A stretch of DNA of 14,611 bases from an uncultured bacterium (GCA_902765655.1 CACXAK010000012.1:1-14611), one strand, 5' to 3'; counted from the first letter of the stretch, positions 7,787 to 13,573 are shown. Translations and numbers: made by a program. Notes: generated by a model not told the origin, from the sequence alone.

Positions 7787-7814
7787 TTGACTTGAGAGAA
7801 AAAATAATTAAGAT
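7787..7814 (+). promoter_or_regulatory. Probable promoter for the 80-residue gene
   Basis: TTGACT (7787-7792, five of six to consensus) and TAAGAT (7809-7814) are spaced by 16 bases. The predicted first base is near 7821, leaving about 20 bases of leader that hold AAAGGG and AGGT before the ATG at 7842. Confidence 0.5.
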
Positions 7815-7841
7815 GTTGTTGTAAAGGGTATTAGGCAGGTA

Positions 7842-8084
7842 ATGAAATTAATTAACAAATTAAAAGCGTTTGAAAACCAATATGCTTACATGAAATGGGC
7901 AATGGGCGGTGAATACGGAAAAATTAAATATGTCGGGGAAGATTATGTTGAATTTGACATAATAGATGTTGATACAATGGCATATCAGGAAACCGTATTT
8001 ATTGCTTCTCACTTGATACTTGAAGTGTCGGTTGGGGGAGCAGACATTTCCCGTATTGTTGCAGAAATCTCATCTCAACTGTAA
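7842..8084 (+). CDS. Small protein with possible Sm-like beta-barrel look
   Basis: An 80-residue protein that I cannot assign firmly. The middle reads YGKIKYVGEDYVEFDIIDVD (about 25-44), then VFIASHLILEVSVGG (about 52-66). The pattern of G-x-I-x-Y-V-G-x-D-Y-V-E-F followed by a strand ending in 'h-I-L-E-V' is the style of small five-stranded barrels (LSm/SH3-like) seen in many short bacterial proteins. The N-terminus (MKLINKLKAFENQYAYMKWA) is a basic helix and the C-terminus a second helix. AGGT lies just before the ATG, with AAAGGG further up. The gene has its own promoter-like site and ends 4 bases from the convergent HAD gene. An RNA- or protein-binding role would fit the fold but is only a guess. 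Confidence 0.65.
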   Translation: MKLINKLKAFENQYAYMKWAMGGEYGKIKYVGEDYVEFDIIDVDTMAYQETVFIASHLILEVSVGGADISRIVAEISSQL

Positions 8085-8088
8085 TTAT

Positions 8089-8418
8089 TCATTTATACCA
8101 AACTTTAAAATTTGCTATTTTTTGTTTTAATAAATTATAATTACCGTCAAAGTTTATGCATCTGTCATCTATTATCAAGTAGCAAGGTTTCTTAATATTG
8201 GTCACATCATCAACAAATTTGCTCAAATTATTATCAGTCAGCCACTTTGAAGTCCGCAATAAATTTCTTGTTGTAAAAATATTTATGGAAAAATCTTTAG
8301 ATAAATCTTTAATAAACTCAAATGCCCCTCGTTTAATCGGAGGGATAAAATTTTCATCAAATGTTCCGTCGTAGGTGTTAAGAACCCCGTCTAAATCTAT
8401 CAATATTGTTTTCTTCAT
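8089..8418 (-). CDS. Small HAD-superfamily phosphatase-like protein
   Basis: A 109-residue protein with all four HAD signature positions in compact form: motif I IDLDGVLN (Asp8 nucleophile, Asp10 acid/base), motif II Thr49-Thr50 in IFTTRN, a lysine in NIKKPCYL (Lys76/Lys77), and motif IV IIDDR (Asp84, Asp85) followed by the INFDGNY tail. The KP-x-x-x-x-IDDR-x-x-x-F-x-G pattern is typical of a short cap-less HAD group often found in phages and plasmids. It should be a magnesium-dependent phosphohydrolase; the substrate is unknown. GAGGA lies 7-8 bases before the ATG. The gene is divergent from the XRE-type regulator and shares with it a control region containing operator-like repeats, so it may be under that regulator. 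It converges with the 80-residue gene with only 4 bases between stops. Confidence 0.83.
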   Translation of the reverse strand: MKKTILIDLDGVLNTYDGTFDENFIPPIKRGAFEFIKDLSKDFSINIFTTRNLLRTSKWLTDNNLSKFVDDVTNIKKPCYLIIDDRCINFDGNYNLLKQKIANFKVWYK

Positions 8419-8434
8419 CTCATGTCCTCATTAT

Positions 8435-8486
8435 ACAACCACACAGGTGGTAGAAAGTTATATTAAAATACCACACAATAGGTTGT
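8435..8486. promoter_or_regulatory. Pair of operator-like inverted repeats between HAD and XRE genes
   Basis: Two 17-base sites lie 35 bases apart, start to start: ACAACCacacaGGTGGT (8435-8451) and ACCACAcaataGGTTGT (8470-8486). They agree at 11 of 17 positions, and the first has clear dyad symmetry. The outer halves also form a perfect 8-bp inverted repeat, ATACAACC (8433-8440) with GGTTGTAT (8481-8488). The second site reaches the base before the regulator's ATG, and the first touches a minus-strand TATAAT (8430-8435). This is the layout expected for an autoregulated XRE repressor that also controls the divergent gene. Confidence 0.55.
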
Positions 8487-8720
8487 ATGGCAAGAGATAA
8501 ACAAAAATATATTGATTATTACAAATCTATAGGTTCAAATATAAGAAAATACAGAAAGATTGCAGGAATATCTCAAGAAGAGCTTGCTTTCAGGTTACAA
8601 AGTGCACGAAATTATATAGGGTGCATTGAAAGGGGTGAAAAACAACCCAGCTTGCCATTTCTGTTTGATATTGCAGAAGTATTACAATGCAAAATAAAAG
8701 ACATTTTTAAATTTAACTAA
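8487..8720 (+). CDS. XRE-family helix-turn-helix transcriptional regulator
   Basis: A 77-residue protein that is almost wholly one lambda-Cro/C1-type HTH domain. It reads IGSNIRKYRKIAGISQEELAFRLQ (about 15-38), with the turn and recognition helix at SARNYIGCIERGEKQPSLPFLFDIAEVL (about 39-66), ending in IKDIFKF. Such proteins bind DNA as dimers; no second domain for ligand sensing is present. The Shine-Dalgarno is short (AGG 4 bases before ATG) and lies within an operator-like repeat, so bound repressor would cover the ribosome-site DNA and the promoter. Gene neighbours are a divergent HAD gene and a convergent MscS gene. It could be a plasmid- or phage-type leftover or a C-protein-like regulator, but no toxin, restriction enzyme or integrase is near. 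Confidence 0.88.
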   Translation: MARDKQKYIDYYKSIGSNIRKYRKIAGISQEELAFRLQSARNYIGCIERGEKQPSLPFLFDIAEVLQCKIKDIFKFN

Positions 8721-8737
8721 GTTTCATAACTAACTTA

Positions 8738-8773
8738 CTTACTGCCCTAGTGCCTTAGTATCTTACTGCCCTA
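8738..8773. repeat. Degenerate 12-base tandem repeat
   Basis: CTTACTGCCCTA occurs exactly at 8738-8749 and again at 8762-8773, with GTGCCTTAGTAT, a degenerate unit of the same length, between them. A fourth partial unit (TTATCCTATTG) runs into the end of the MscS gene. It fills the gap between the convergent XRE and MscS genes. No hairpin or terminator is formed. Tandem short repeats like this can vary in number between strains. Confidence 0.6.
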
Positions 8774-9601
8774 TTATCCTATTGATTTATCAGTATTCTC
8801 TATATACACGGATCTTGACGGGAAAGCAAAATCTATACCGTTTTCTCTGAATGCTTTTACAACTTCTGCAATAAATTCCCCGCGAACTTTTAAAAATTTA
8901 AAGTAAGAGCCGGTTTTTACATATCCCATAAACCGTATATTAATAGAACTCTCACCTAAGTCGTGAATAGCAATTGTAAAATCTTTATGAATATCTTTGT
9001 GATTTTTCCCGATTTGATCGAGCAATTGCTTTGCTTTATCAATTAATTCGTTTGAAGTTGAATAAGTAACGCCGAAAGTTATTTTTAAAAGACGCTTATG
9101 TGCCTGAGAAACGTTTGTTACAATAGCATTTGCAGCCACATTATTTGGAATGGTATTCAGGAAATTATCTAAATCACGAATTTTTGTGGAACGGATAGAA
9201 ATATCTTCAACATAACCTTCAATACCGTTAACTTTAACATAATCCCCTATTTTATACACTTTATCCGATAGCAATGAAATACTGCCAAAAACATCGGCAA
9301 GAGTATCTTTTGCCGCCATACCAACTGCCAAACCACCAATTCCGAAACCGGCAATTATAGATGACATTGAATATCCGTGCGTTTGCAAAAGACCTGTTAC
9401 AGCAATAAAAATCAAAACTATTTTGATAATTTTTATTATGATAGGCATAAATCTCAAAAGCGGAGAATTTGATTCCTGACTCTGAATTTTTGTCCTGATT
9501 TTTTTATCCACTACATTAATTATTTTGAAAAGCACTATTAAAAACAGTACGTTCCAACCTATTGCTATCAATTCTGACTGAAGTTTCGGGTCAATTGCCA
9601 T
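8774..9601 (-). CDS. Small-conductance mechanosensitive channel, MscS family
   Basis: A 275-residue integral membrane protein of the compact MscS type (E. coli MscS has 286). Seen: a first membrane helix at about 11-30 (LIAIGWNVLFLIVLFKIINV), a second at about 52-72 (MPIIIKIIKIVLIFIAVTGLL), and the pore helix (about 79-112) with the Gly/Ala-packed AGFGIGGLAVGMAAKDTLADVFGSISLL. The beta domain follows (KIGDYVKVNGIEGYVEDISIRSTKIRDLDN, about 117-146), then the alpha/beta C-terminal vestibule ending FAFPSRSVYIEN. It opens under membrane tension to release solutes on osmotic down-shock. AGAGGATAAT lies before the ATG. The gene is divergent from the lytic transglycosylase, an association that fits shared envelope roles but may be chance. 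The last codons abut the 12-base tandem repeat. Confidence 0.93.
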   Translation of the reverse strand: MAIDPKLQSELIAIGWNVLFLIVLFKIINVVDKKIRTKIQSQESNSPLLRFMPIIIKIIKIVLIFIAVTGLLQTHGYSMSSIIAGFGIGGLAVGMAAKDTLADVFGSISLLSDKVYKIGDYVKVNGIEGYVEDISIRSTKIRDLDNFLNTIPNNVAANAIVTNVSQAHKRLLKITFGVTYSTSNELIDKAKQLLDQIGKNHKDIHKDFTIAIHDLGESSINIRFMGYVKTGSYFKFLKVRGEFIAEVVKAFRENGIDFAFPSRSVYIENTDKSIG

Positions 9602-9627
9602 TTTATTATCCTCTTTGATTTAAAACA

Positions 9628-9636
9628 TGGTATAAT
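9628..9636 (+). promoter_or_regulatory. Extended -10 promoter for the transglycosylase-ubiE/menG pair
   Basis: TGGTATAAT is a perfect extended -10 (TG-N-TATAAT). The predicted first base is near 9643, about 20 bases before the ATG at 9664. No good -35 is seen, which is common with extended -10 sites. The ribosome site (AAAGA) is modest. Confidence 0.6.
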
Positions 9637-9663
9637 TTTATTATAAAAGAAAAATTTTTAAAC

Positions 9664-11631
9664 ATGTTGGATTTTTTGGATAAGAATAAAATAGCAATTA
9701 CAGGATTAACATTAGCATTATGCCTTTGTGCAGGTGTTGCTTTCGGACATTTTTACCAACCGCATAAAAAAACATTAAAAATATATTCTCAGGCATTAGA
9801 GAATTATAATTCAAAAGATTATTCAAATGCGTATTACCTGTTTTCGAGAGTGGGCTTCTTTTCCAAATTAAAACCAGCGGCATTATACCGACAGGGGATG
9901 TGCGCACACGCACTTAGTGACGAAGCATCAGAAATTGAGGCATATAAATATTTGTTTAAACATTTTCCGGCAAGCCATTTAAGTAACGAGGCAAAATATA
10001 AAACGGCTCAGCTGATTTCGGATTCCAACCCACAAAAGGCAAAACAGTATTTTAATGAAGTAATTTTATCCGCAACAGAAGATGATTATAAAGTTGCATC
10101 AAAATACTACATTTCAAAAATAGAATCTGAAAATCCGAAAACAAAACTTAAAAAGCCGGAAATTGAAAAGGGCTTCAGAGAATATTTAACCAAATATCCT
10201 GACGGCCGTTTGGCTCTTCAGGCAGCTAAAAACTGGACAATATATAAGCCGGAGATGAATTCTGCAGACCTGACACTGGTTGGCAAAGCATACTACAATG
10301 CAGGAATGTACAGTGATGCGGAGAAATTTTTAAACAGAGCAGATACTAAGGATAATTGGGCAATAGAAAGTAAAAACTCATATAAACTTGGTAATCCGGT
10401 AAAAGCAAACAGTATGGTTATTATCGGAGTTTCAAAATATGCGGATAAAGTTTCCAAAAATGATTATCGCTCTGCGATTTATGAATACATACAAAACAGC
10501 AGCAATCCATACAATTCTGCATCCGAACTTTTAAAAATAGCAAATGGTGCGAATAAAGATTATATCTGGAACTTAAAATGTAAAAATGCCCCAAAATCAG
10601 ATAAGTACGGCTGTTATGAAGAGTTATATGCATCATACCCAAACGGAGATTATGCACAAAATACAATGATTAATGCAATGATTGGAAGACTTCTGAACAA
10701 AAATTATGCGGGAGCAAAAATTATTGCGGATGATTTTATCTTAAAATATCCGGACAGTGAAAATCTTGATATGGTGATGTTCTGGCGTGCAAAAATTGAA
10801 CAGAAATATGCACATAATCCGGATTATCAAATATTCTACAAAAATGTTATTAATAACTTCCCTGATTCATATTTTGCATACAGAGCCTTTTGGATTATTC
10901 AGGGCTTTAACGCTTCAGTAATGAATGCAAATTTGGAGTATAAAGCAACAGAATACCCGTATAAATACCCGCTAAAAGGCAGCGTATTATATAATTTGAT
11001 TTTGGTAAATGATTTTGACATGATAAACAAATACACTAAAGACGAATTTATAAAAAGCTGGGTACAATATAAAAAAGGGAATTTTGTAACTTCAATATAC
11101 ACAGCGCAAAAAGCGATGGACAAATTAAAAAACAAACCGCCAAAAGATGATCCAAGATGGCGTCTTGTATATCCGCTTCATTATTTTAAACAAGTGCAAA
11201 ATAATGCAGGGCATTTTAAAAATGACACAGCTCTCATTATGGCTATTATCAGGGAAGAAAGTCATTTCCATCCTGATGCACAATCAGGAGTCGGAGCAGT
11301 CGGTCTGATGCAGCTTATGCCTGAAACAGCACATGAAGTGGGCGAAAAAAACGGCTATAATTTTAATACATCTGATTTATTTAATCCGGAACTTAATATC
11401 AAAATTGGTAATATATATTACTCTCAATTGCGTAACGCGCTTGATAAAAAAGATATTTACGCAGTTGCCGCATATAATGGCGGAATCGGCTCAGTTCAGA
11501 AGTGGAATGATATTTTAGAATACAATGATATTGATGAATTTGTCGAACAAATTCCCTATGATGAAACGAAAAATTATGTTTATAAAGTTATGAAAAGTTA
11601 CTGGAATTACACAAGAGTTTATCAAAAATAA
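9664..11631 (+). CDS. Membrane-anchored soluble-type lytic murein transglycosylase (Slt70-like, GH23)
   Basis: A 655-residue protein with the architecture of Slt70: one N-terminal membrane helix or uncleaved signal (about 11-30, KIAITGLTLALCLCAGVAFG), a long helical superhelix with TPR-like repeats (about 35-500), and a C-terminal SLT catalytic domain. The catalytic part starts at ALIMAIIREESHFHPDA, with Glu532 (the Glu before Ser) as the expected catalytic acid, then GVGAVGLMQLMPETA and the AAYNGG motif. It cleaves the MurNAc-GlcNAc bond of peptidoglycan and leaves a 1,6-anhydro end, acting in the periplasm during wall turnover. It is 4 bases ahead of the ubiE/menG gene, so they are co-transcribed. 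A lone extended -10 promoter precedes it. Length is close to E. coli Slt70. Confidence 0.92.
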   Translation: MLDFLDKNKIAITGLTLALCLCAGVAFGHFYQPHKKTLKIYSQALENYNSKDYSNAYYLFSRVGFFSKLKPAALYRQGMCAHALSDEASEIEAYKYLFKHFPASHLSNEAKYKTAQLISDSNPQKAKQYFNEVILSATEDDYKVASKYYISKIESENPKTKLKKPEIEKGFREYLTKYPDGRLALQAAKNWTIYKPEMNSADLTLVGKAYYNAGMYSDAEKFLNRADTKDNWAIESKNSYKLGNPVKANSMVIIGVSKYADKVSKNDYRSAIYEYIQNSSNPYNSASELLKIANGANKDYIWNLKCKNAPKSDKYGCYEELYASYPNGDYAQNTMINAMIGRLLNKNYAGAKIIADDFILKYPDSENLDMVMFWRAKIEQKYAHNPDYQIFYKNVINNFPDSYFAYRAFWIIQGFNASVMNANLEYKATEYPYKYPLKGSVLYNLILVNDFDMINKYTKDEFIKSWVQYKKGNFVTSIYTAQKAMDKLKNKPPKDDPRWRLVYPLHYFKQVQNNAGHFKNDTALIMAIIREESHFHPDAQSGVGAVGLMQLMPETAHEVGEKNGYNFNTSDLFNPELNIKIGNIYYSQLRNALDKKDIYAVAAYNGGIGSVQKWNDILEYNDIDEFVEQIPYDETKNYVYKVMKSYWNYTRVYQK

Positions 11632-11635
11632 TATT

Positions 11636-12301
11636 ATGACAGTAGATAAGAATCCAAAAAAAATTATAAAGATGTTTGACGAAATATCAGGTTATTACGA
11701 TAAAATGAATAACTTCATCTCGCTTGGAACACATTATTTTATAAAAAAAACAGCACTAAAAAATCTCAAAATAAAATCCGGTTCATATGTTTTGGATTTG
11801 TGCTGCGGGACAGGAGATTTTACAAAAATTATCAGTAAAATTTCACCAAAAGCCAAAGTTGTAGGACTTGATAATTCGGTTGAAATGCTTAAACTTGCCA
11901 AATTAAAAAACCCAAATAAAGTTTTTATGCAGGGAGATTGTACTTCTTTACCATTTAAAGATGATTTTGATTTTATAACCATAGGTTTTGGTTTGCGCAA
12001 CATTGAAAACAGACAAAAAGCCATATCTGAAATTTATAAAGCTTTAAAAAACGGCGGAAAATTTTTACATCTTGATTTTGGAAACCACAACGCCCTAAGT
12101 AATATTTTTGATTTTATCGTACCATTTTTCGTAAAACTGCTTGGTTCAAATCCTGAAAGTTATAAATATTTATTAAATTCAAAAAAAGAATACCCCGAAC
12201 CTGATGAATTGATTAAAGAATTTGAAAACCACGGTTTTAAATTATACAAAAGACAAGATTTTATTTTCGGGGTCATATCTTACCAAATTTTACAAAAATA
12301 A
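11636..12301 (+). CDS. ubiE/menG: UbiE/MenG-type quinone C-methyltransferase
   Basis: A 221-residue class I SAM-dependent methyltransferase of the UbiE/MenG family, which methylates demethylmenaquinone (MenG) or the benzoquinol ring of ubiquinone precursors (UbiE). Motif I VLDLCCGTGD (52-61) binds SAM; GLDNSVEML (about 75-85) holds the acidic residue after strand 2; GFGLRNIENR (about 117-126) is the family signature; and the SYKYLLNSKKEYP segment (about 174-187) matches the family's second signature YxYLxxSxxxFP. It begins 4 bases after the transglycosylase stop with no evident ribosome site, so coupling is likely. In this type of organism menaquinone is the more likely product. No other quinone genes are in view, so a related methyl transfer cannot be excluded. 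Its stop codon abuts the stop of the convergent gene without a gap. Confidence 0.88.
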   Translation: MTVDKNPKKIIKMFDEISGYYDKMNNFISLGTHYFIKKTALKNLKIKSGSYVLDLCCGTGDFTKIISKISPKAKVVGLDNSVEMLKLAKLKNPNKVFMQGDCTSLPFKDDFDFITIGFGLRNIENRQKAISEIYKALKNGGKFLHLDFGNHNALSNIFDFIVPFFVKLLGSNPESYKYLLNSKKEYPEPDELIKEFENHGFKLYKRQDFIFGVISYQILQK

Positions 12302-12703
12302 TTACACTATGCGGAATTCTTTGCAGCCGCACAAAACACTCGTAATTTCTTCAATTGATTTTTGCACAATTCTGTATTCACAATCTTTTGGCAGCATTTC
12401 GACATTGACTACCGCAATATTTCGTTCAAGACAAGTTTTAAGATTTATATGTTTAACATCTTCAGAACGCGTTGCTATCACTCTCAGGTTTTTAAATTGT
12501 TTTATTACATCTTCGCTTAATATAGACGGAATATAAATATTGAGTGCATTTGTCTGTTCCAGATCCTCCTCGGATAATTCACGCACAGTTTTTTTATTTA
12601 AACCATGCTTAAAAAATTTTATCTCATAATTATCTAACTGATTTTTTTCAAAAAATAATTTTTCACCATCCCTGTAATCAAAAAAAAGCATTTTACAAAC
12701 CAT
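12302..12703 (-). CDS. Stand-alone N-terminal domain of a D-2-hydroxyacid dehydrogenase
   Basis: A 133-residue protein resembling only the first part (substrate domain) of D-isomer-specific 2-hydroxyacid dehydrogenases of the D-lactate dehydrogenase type. It runs from KMLFFDYRDGEKLFFEKNQL through YEIKFFKHGLNKKTV and NIYIPSILSEDVIKQFKNLRVIATRS to HINLKTCLERNIAVVNV. The family's RS-x-G-x-D-x-I-D segment is here RSEDVKHIN, so the usual glycine is lost. The NAD-binding fold and the catalytic Arg, Glu and His that would follow are absent; after about residue 102 an unrelated tail (CEYRIVQKSIEEITSVLCGC) ends the protein. AAGGAG is well placed (7 bases before ATG), so it is probably translated. It could be a decayed gene with its start intact, or a domain reused for ligand or protein binding. 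No dehydrogenase activity is expected. Confidence 0.62.
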   Translation of the reverse strand: MVCKMLFFDYRDGEKLFFEKNQLDNYEIKFFKHGLNKKTVRELSEEDLEQTNALNIYIPSILSEDVIKQFKNLRVIATRSEDVKHINLKTCLERNIAVVNVEMLPKDCEYRIVQKSIEEITSVLCGCKEFRIV

Positions 12704-12823
12704 ACATCACTCCTTTTCTTTAATATTTTCCTGCACAACAATAATTTCTATTGCCCGAAAGAACAAGATAACAAGGTAAAAATTCCCCTTAAGTTCAATG
12801 AAAACAGACATAAATAAATCTAT

Positions 12824-12829
12824 TATAAT
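12824..12829 (+). promoter_or_regulatory. -10 box of the candidate small RNA
   Basis: A perfect TATAAT ends 5-6 bases before GG at 12835-12836, the first bases of the RNA's closing stem, which is the normal distance from -10 to the first transcribed base. No consensus -35 is seen 16-18 bases upstream. Confidence 0.5.
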
Positions 12830-12834
12830 AATGT

Positions 12835-12993
12835 GGATTGTATTTATATCGTCGAGTTACACCGCGACATTCAGCGGACATGCAACAACAGGACGAAATA
12901 CAATCCGGCGGACGATAATTTTTCGGATAACGCATGACCTGATTAATTTATCTCCGCAAAAGGCATGATTTTGGGATAGAATCATGCCTTTTT
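12835..12993 (+). ncRNA. Candidate structured small RNA with own promoter and terminator
   Basis: About 160 bases with three ordered stem-loops. Domain 1: GGATTGTATTT (12835-12845) pairs perfectly with AAATACAATCC (12896-12906); after an ATAT bulge, CGTC (12850-12853) pairs with GACG (12892-12895); inside is CCGC (12862-12865) with GCGG (12874-12877). Domain 2: GCGGA-c-GATAA (12908-12918) pairs with TTATC-TCCGC (12948-12957), ten pairs around one bulged C. Domain 3: an intrinsic terminator (12958-12993). A TATAAT sits at the right distance upstream, so the first base falls on the start of the closing stem. No protein frame is supported. It lacks the marks of tmRNA, RNase P and SRP RNA that I know (no GGAAGCA loop, no Ala-like ends) and is not a single rod like 6S RNA. 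Function unknown. Confidence 0.65.
12958..12993 (+). terminator. Rho-independent terminator of the small RNA
   Basis: AAAAGGCATGATT (12958-12970) and AATCATGCCTTTT (12980-12992) form a 13-bp stem around a 9-base loop, ending in a run of five T. A second, weaker GGGCATGCC followed by TTATTTTTT at about 12999-13016 could add to the stop. Confidence 0.85.
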
Positions 12994-13057
12994 ACTTTGG
13001 GCATGCCTTATTTTTTAGTAATTTATTGAATATTTTACAAATCTTAATAATCAAAAA

Positions 13058-13181
13058 ACATGGTAAAACCATGTATTGACATGGTTTTAGACTATCTCAT
13101 AGCGGATAAAACCATGTCATGACATGGTTTCGGGGGAGAACGAATTGCCTTTATGCCCGCATATAGCGGGGTTTAAGGGCA
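13058..13181. repeat. Array of palindromes with ACCATGT/ACATGGT arms plus a long hairpin
   Basis: Five arms alternate: ACATGGT (13058-13064), ACCATGT (13068-13074), ACATGGT (13079-13085), ACCATGT (13111-13117), ACATGGT (13122-13128). They make a 10-bp stem AAAACCATGT...ACATGGTTTT (13065-13088) and a perfect 22-bp palindrome at 13109-13130 centred on GTCATGAC, with a small CTAT-ctc-ATAG hairpin between. The first and third arms compete for the second. TTGACA (13076-13081), a perfect -35, overlaps the first stem, but its -10 (CATAGC) is poor. A further hairpin at 13146-13181 pairs TGCCTTTA with TAAGGGCA and, inside, CCCGC with GCGGG. It could be a protein-binding array, a structured RNA or a leader; no T-tract follows. 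Confidence 0.6.
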
Positions 13182-13195
13182 TGTAACAAAACTTA

Positions 13196-13250
13196 ATATC
13201 AACATGATTTACCCTTGAAAAATTTATCTTATTTCCTATAATGTTGATAT
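13196..13250 (+). promoter_or_regulatory. Sigma-70-type promoter enclosed by an inverted repeat
   Basis: TTGAAA (13215-13220) and a perfect TATAAT (13237-13242) are spaced by 16 bases and should start a transcript near 13249 toward the 73-residue gene. The promoter is enclosed by a perfect 10-bp inverted repeat, ATATCAACAT (13196-13205) and ATGTTGATAT (13241-13250). The right arm overlaps the -10 end and the first base, as an operator might. The leader of about 100 bases has a 6-bp hairpin CGATAT (13295-13300) with ATATCG (13312-13317). Confidence 0.6.
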
Positions 13251-13351
13251 AGAGTTGAAAGTCATTGATTTGACGGGCTTTAGGGGAGATACGTCGATAT
13301 ATGCTTTATGGATATCGGCAGATTTAGTACGAATAAATGGAGAATATATAA

Positions 13352-13573
13352 TTGTTAAGAAGCAGAGATATGGGAAGAGCAGTTGCAGTAAGACGTTGGA
13401 CAACTACGGCAGTAGAATGTTATAAACGCGGATGCAATTGCGAAGGTTGTTTTTATAAAGATTTTTTCAGTGGTTCATCTCAAAAGTGTCAAATGAAGGC
13501 ATCTGTTTTGGAACTTGTCAGAGTTATCGGAACTCCGGATGTTGAATTGCCACAGTTTTTATCTGAAGAATAG
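13352..13573 (+). CDS. Small cysteine-rich protein of unknown function (TTG start)
   Basis: A 73-residue protein with no assigned function. A tight cysteine cluster, CYKRGCNCEGC (about 23-33: C-x4-C-x-C-x2-C), plus a later Cys in QKCQMKASVLELVRVIGTP (44-62), suggests a bound metal such as zinc or an Fe-S cluster. The pattern followed by a helix 'KASVLELVR' recurs, as I recall, in small proteins of related and other anaerobes, but I cannot name the family. TTG at 13352 is preferred because GGAG lies at 13339-13342; the in-frame ATG at 13370 (giving MGRAVAVRRWTT) has a weak site, yet it is the natural-looking N-terminus and could be real. A good promoter and structured upstream DNA suggest tight control. 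The basic N-terminus (RSRDMGRAVAVRR) would suit nucleic-acid binding, which is inference. Confidence 0.72.
   Translation: MLRSRDMGRAVAVRRWTTTAVECYKRGCNCEGCFYKDFFSGSSQKCQMKASVLELVRVIGTPDVELPQFLSEE

Noticed and set aside
8487..8720. Toxin-antitoxin or restriction-modification controller
   Set aside because: The XRE protein is right in size for an antitoxin or C protein, but neither neighbour (HAD phosphatase, MscS) looks like a toxin or a restriction enzyme.
11734..12024. 96-codon minus-strand open frame opposite ubiE/menG
   Set aside because: Shadow of a well-supported methyltransferase; no recognisable protein features.
12222..12536. Plus-strand open frame running across the ubiE/menG end and the convergent gene
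   Set aside because: It overlaps two real genes in wrong frames and has no start signal.
12835..12993. SRP RNA, tmRNA or 6S RNA
   Set aside because: No GGAAGCA-type apical loop, no tRNA-like ends or tag frame, and a three-domain rather than single-rod fold.
13058..13181. CRISPR-like array
   Set aside because: Arms are 7 bases, alternate in orientation and have uneven spacing; there are no direct repeats of 23-40 bases with spacers and no cas genes.
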